56,034 nucleotides of DNA from Novosphingobium organovorum (GTDB lineage Bacteria; Pseudomonadota; Alphaproteobacteria; Sphingomonadales; Sphingomonadaceae), in contig NZ_JALHLF010000004.1 in NCBI RefSeq assembly GCF_022832435.1, positions 29,912 to 85,945 on the forward strand, given 5' to 3'. Positions within the stretch are counted from its first letter, which is position 1, and each line of letters opens with the position of its first letter. Shown here in pieces: positions 53,284 through 56,034 of the stretch. The notes beneath the pieces were generated by a model, which searched no databases, was not told the DNA's origin, and worked only from the letters and a program-made list of their open reading frames with translations. The translations under genes and the position numbers were made by a program.

Positions 53284-53661
53284 TTACTTGAGCTCGACGG
53301 TGCCGCCGGCTGCTTCGATCTTCGCCTTGATGTCTTCGGCTTCAGCCTTCGAAGCGCCTTCCTTGACGGCCTTCGGAGCGCCTTCGACGAGCGCCTTGGC
53401 TTCGGCGAGGCCGAGACCGGTGATGGCGCGGACTTCCTTGATGACGTTGATCTTCTTGCCACCGTCGCCGGTGAGGATCACGTCGAATTCGGTCTGCTCT
53501 TCAGCGGCAGCGGCTTCGCCACCGGCAGCGGCCGGGCCAGCAACGGCAACGGCGGCAGCGGCGGAAACGCCCCATGCTTCTTCGAGAGCCTTGGCAAGGT
53601 CAGCGGCTTCGAGGACGGTCAGCTGCGAGAGTTCTTCAACAAGCTTGGCGATATCGGCCAT
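53284..53661 (-). CDS. rplL: Ribosomal protein L7/L12
   Basis: 125 residues from the ATG at 53661 ([28 protein letters not shown]). The N-terminal dimerisation helices are followed by an Ala/Gly-rich hinge ([24 protein letters not shown]) and the C-terminal GTPase-stimulating domain ([33 protein letters not shown]). It forms the ribosomal stalk with L10. An in-frame upstream extension lies in the rplJ-rplL gap and is not coding. Terminated directly after; rpoB does not follow. Confidence 0.97.
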   Translation of the reverse strand: MADIAKLVEELSQLTVLEAADLAKALEEAWGVSAAAAVAVAGPAAAGGEAAAAEEQTEFDVILTGDGGKKINVIKEVRAITGLGLAEAKALVEGAPKAVKEGASKAEAEDIKAKIEAAGGTVELK

Positions 53662-53751
53662 AATATTCACTCCTGATCTGTGGTCCTGCCGGGGCTTCAT
53701 GCCGCCGGGCAGGATAAATCGTTAATTCGAAACGTATTACCGAGACTAAGC

Positions 53752-54267
53752 TCAGGCAGCGTCCTTGTCGGCGTAAGCCTGGAAGACGCGCGCCAGCTTG
53801 GCCGCCGGAGCGGTCGAGAGCTGGGCGATCTTCGTGGCCGGAGCCTGGACGAGACCGATGAGCTTGGCGCGCAGTTCGTCGAGCGAGGGCATCGTGGCGA
53901 GAGCCTTGACGCCTTCGGGGGTCAGAACGTTTGCGCCCATCGCGCCGCCGACGATCTCGATCTTGTCGGTCGTCTTGGCGAAATCCACGACAGCCTTGGC
54001 AGCGGCGACGGGGTCTTCCGAGGAAGCCAGGGCCGTCGGGCCGACAAGGAAGTCGCCGATACCGACATAGTCGGTGTCCGCGATGGCGATCTTGGCAAGA
54101 CGGTTCTTGGCAACCTTGTAGGTCGCACCGGCTTCGCGAATCTTGTTGCGCAGTTCGGTGGACTGAGCCACCGACATGCCGAGGTTGCGGGTGACAACCA
54201 CCACGCCCGCCTCGTTGAAGACCGCGTTGAGCTGGGCGACCGAATCGGCTTTCTGCGAACGATCCAT
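53752..54267 (-). CDS. rplJ: Ribosomal protein L10
   Basis: 171 residues: [55 protein letters not shown] is the N-terminal rRNA-binding domain, followed by [23 protein letters not shown], and the C-terminal helix binds L7/L12 dimers. First gene of rplJ-rplL. In many bacteria L10 (with L12) represses its own mRNA by binding the leader; a leader of about 280 nt is present here. Confidence 0.97.
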   Translation of the reverse strand: MDRSQKADSVAQLNAVFNEAGVVVVTRNLGMSVAQSTELRNKIREAGATYKVAKNRLAKIAIADTDYVGIGDFLVGPTALASSEDPVAAAKAVVDFAKTTDKIEIVGGAMGANVLTPEGVKALATMPSLDELRAKLIGLVQAPATKIAQLSTAPAAKLARVFQAYADKDAA

Positions 54268-54556
54268 GCCTTACTCCTTCACATATGACTGCCCGAGATC
54301 CCGAAGGCCCCCGTGCAGCCGGCTACATTTGCTTGCCCCTGCGGAATGCAGGAGCCCACACCCGCTGACGCGAGCATGGCAAAGTCCGTTCGATGGGGAA
54401 GGAGTTGCGCGCCGAAGCACGCGCTGGCACCGCACTCTTGCGAGTGAAGGGCCGGAAAGAATTCCTGTTCCCCGTCTCGGCTGCAGATTAAGGGGGAAGC
54501 CCCCGGCAGCTGTCTCGGACGGCGAGCGGCGAGAATCAACGCGCCGTTCGGGAGCG
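54268..54556 (-). promoter_or_regulatory. rplJ leader RNA (possible L10 autoregulation)
   Basis: If transcription starts near 54550, the leader is about 280 nt. It contains several stem-loops, for example CACTC-GCAA-GAGTG, CTGC-ATTCC-GCAG and a GGGG/CCCC hairpin. No coding frame is convincing in this stretch. Whether it matches the Rfam L10_leader was not tested. Confidence 0.45.
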
Positions 54557-54585
54557 GCCATTGGCCCAGACCCGCAGCAAAGTCA
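54557..54585 (-). promoter_or_regulatory. Candidate promoter of rplJ-rplL
   Basis: On the minus strand CTTGACT-TTGC... gives a -35 TTGACT (54580-54585), 17 bases, then CAATGG (54557-54562) as a poor -10. CTTGAC is the usual -35 of strong alphaproteobacterial promoters. Confidence 0.4.
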
Positions 54586-54779
54586 AGCGATCGCGACCAT
54601 CGCACGCGCGCGCCTGCGCTTGCGGCCACCGCCCGATCCTCTGCGCCCCTCACCCCGTGCTCATCCGCGAGCCGCCCTACGCACACCCCCGGATACGCCC
54701 GGTAACCCCGCGTCAACCCGGAACTGCGATCCTGACGAGCTACCGTCACCGCCGCGCAGGACAGCAGACAGACATCTCT

Positions 54780-55082
54780 ATGGAAATAGTGCCGATCTCC
54801 GCCTCGACGCTACCCGTGCCGGCCTATGTGCAGGCCGGGAACGAGACGCGTGCGCGCAGCGTCGAGCCGGTCGCCCCGAGCCGCGGGTCGAGCACCGCGA
54901 TCGGCAGTGCGCGGGCGGCACAGACCGCGCCGCGCTTCTACTTCTCGAGCACCGCGCGCGACACCTTGCAGATGGAGAACTGGCACCGCGAATGGGCCCA
55001 GGCGCGCAGTTCGCTAGTCACCGGCGCCTATACTGCGCTCGACCGCCAGCGGGCGGGCGCGCTGTTCGACCTCGCCGCCTGA
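54780..55082 (+). CDS. Small hypothetical protein
   Basis: 100 residues from the ATG at 54780 (MEIVPISASTLPVPAYVQAGNETR). The N-terminal half is Ser/Ala/Arg-rich and likely unstructured, the C-terminal half (TLQMENWHREWAQARSSLVTGAYTALDRQRAGALFDLAA) looks helical. No signal peptide or known motif. The ribosome binding site is weak (AGGA far upstream). It is divergent from the rplJ promoter. The next 259 bases (55083-55341) hold no gene that I can support. Confidence 0.5.
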   Translation: MEIVPISASTLPVPAYVQAGNETRARSVEPVAPSRGSSTAIGSARAAQTAPRFYFSSTARDTLQMENWHREWAQARSSLVTGAYTALDRQRAGALFDLAA

Positions 55083-55341
55083 CTGCCTTCCCTCGCAACG
55101 GGCCTGCGCCAGGCCACGATGCGCGCGCCGGCGACGCCCGCCTGCGCCGCGCAGGCGCGAAAACGGGGGCACGAAAATGGGGGCGACCCGCCGAGACGGA
55201 TCACCCCCGAGGCTTGGGTCCGGCCACCAAGGGCAGTGACCGAACAGGTGCCAGGCTCGACCGGTTCAGGAAGGGTGTCGAAGGGTCGATGACCCGGTCA
55301 CCGGCCCGGCTATGGCTCGTGTCGAATTTGCATCAAAATCG

Positions 55342-55734
55342 TCATGGTCCTGCGGCGAAGGGGCGCCCTGCCCCGGCCCGGCCTCGCTCGCGAACGCTCA
55401 GCCGCACCATCCCGGCCAGCGACACCGCGAAGGCCGCCAGCAGGCCGACCAGCCCGGCGAACGGGAGGCGACCGGGCCGCGCAGGCTCGGCCGCAGGTTC
55501 ACGCGCGCCATCAAGGCTCCGCTCGCCTTCAAGCGCCCGCTCCGGCATCGCCCCGCCAACCACCCCGGTCCCGCGCGGCTCGGCGACCACGACCGAAGCA
55601 ACGGGCTTGCGAGCCTCGGACGTCCCATGCAAAGGCCCCGCCAGCGCCGCGGCGGGCAGCGCGACCGAACCGGCCAGCATCAGGGCGAGCGGCGCGGTGG
55701 GACGCCAGGAGGAGAAAAGGGTAAATCCGCTCAT
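55342..55734 (-). CDS. Small exported or membrane protein of unknown function
   Basis: 130 residues from the ATG at 55734. SSWRPTAPLALMLAGSVALPAAALAGPLHG is a signal peptide; after a Pro/Glu-rich middle there is one hydrophobic segment (LPFAGLVGLLAAFAVSLAGMV) followed by basic residues (RLSVRERGRAG), a normal stop-transfer. The layout looks like a PEP-CTERM-style tail (hydrophobic helix plus arginines) but the PEP motif itself is not seen. An upstream in-frame extension is possible. Confidence 0.5.
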   Translation of the reverse strand: MSGFTLFSSWRPTAPLALMLAGSVALPAAALAGPLHGTSEARKPVASVVVAEPRGTGVVGGAMPERALEGERSLDGAREPAAEPARPGRLPFAGLVGLLAAFAVSLAGMVRLSVRERGRAGAGRPFAAGP

Positions 55735-56034
55735 GCTCCCCCAACGCCGGACACCACCAAAGGTTGACCCGCCACCACCCGAAATCCGCCGGACCGTGCG
55801 GCGCAGCGGGACGGGCCGTTTGACAGGCGATGGGGCCAGTTCTATAGAGCCAGCTCGCTCGATCGCTTCGAGCAAGGCCCGTCCATGCGCGGGGACAGGC
55901 CCGGGAAGGAAGCGAATTCGAGTTCATCCGACGTCCAAGGCTGCTGGCCGCAGCGGGCTCCCATCCAGGGTTTCCGCGCGTGCGAGGCGGCCTTTTGGCG
56001 TTTGATGGCCTGTCCGCACGACAGGTTTTTCGTC
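55735..56034. other. Terminal 300 bp without a supported gene
   Basis: Promoter region of the small exported protein, then unassigned sequence ending in a plus-strand terminator at 56009-56030. No tRNA, rRNA, tmRNA or RNase P signature recognised. Confidence 0.5.
56009..56030 (+). terminator. Plus-strand terminator at the window end
   Basis: CCTGTC-CGCAC-GACAGG followed by T5. Confidence 0.7.

Noticed and set aside
54176..56005. 609-codon plus-strand frame crossing the rplJ leader and both small genes
   Set aside because: Pro/Arg/Ser-rich, no motif, crosses opposing features; typical GC-rich open frame.

Overview
This 56-kb stretch of GC-rich DNA looks like ordinary core chromosome of an alphaproteobacterium, most likely order Sphingomonadales (Novosphingobium/Sphingobium-like). 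The order is inferred from gene content and style, not from a database match: DUF4167 RNA-binding-type protein, separate petA-petB-petC genes, a bacterial CDC48 ATPase, secreted S46 and M61 peptidases, CIRCE-controlled groESL, frequent GTGA/ATGA stop-start overlaps, and common alphaproteobacterial palindromic repeats. There is no prophage, integrase, transposase, CRISPR array or plasmid gene.

Layout. 1-2803: a secreted endonuclease/exonuclease/phosphatase-family protein (cut by the window edge) coupled to a CehA/McbA-type PHP metallohydrolase, then tRNA-Gly(TCC). 2916-6256: apt, then the cytochrome bc1 operon petA-petB-petC. 6524-9993: pgeF and pepN. 10103-15237: an NAD(P)-binding epimerase-like protein, an EamA transporter, a threonine-aldolase-like enzyme, a TTG-started GNAT, a succinate-semialdehyde dehydrogenase and a small WYL-like protein. 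15481-21483: ppa, a secreted M61 peptidase, and the coupled hisS-prfA-prmC operon. 21728-27462: DUF4167 protein, lnt, metK, trhO and a GST-fold protein. 27565-32421: SseA-type sulfurtransferase, S46 dipeptidyl-peptidase, a small exported protein, an SDR epimerase. 32452-35706: scoA-scoB with a divergent LysR regulator, then a universal stress protein. 35707-38863: a gene-poor stretch with a candidate small RNA and operator, the CDC48-type AAA+ ATPase, and a stack of hairpins. 38864-45938: glutaminyl cyclase, an exported propeller-like protein, a small membrane protein, an MscS channel, polA and an Ala-rich lipoprotein. 46113-51016: a class A beta-lactamase-like protein, groES-groEL with CIRCE, a MATE exporter. 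51361-56034: an exported hypothetical protein, a MarR-GNAT fusion, rplJ-rplL with a long leader, and two small hypothetical genes.

Functionally the window mixes translation (hisS, prfA, prmC, rplJ, rplL, tRNA-Gly, trhO), protein quality control (groESL, CDC48, several peptidases), respiration (bc1), SAM supply (metK), lipoprotein maturation (lnt) and ketone-body/beta-ketoacid CoA transfer (sco). No obviously new multi-gene system was found. The best leads are non-coding: a roughly 112-bp three-hairpin intergenic repeat with two intact copies and one decayed copy, a terminator-ended candidate sRNA followed by tandem palindromes upstream of the CDC48 gene, a structured metK leader, and an FNR-type box upstream of petABC. 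Among proteins, the beta-lactamase-like enzyme without the omega-loop glutamate is the most unusual.
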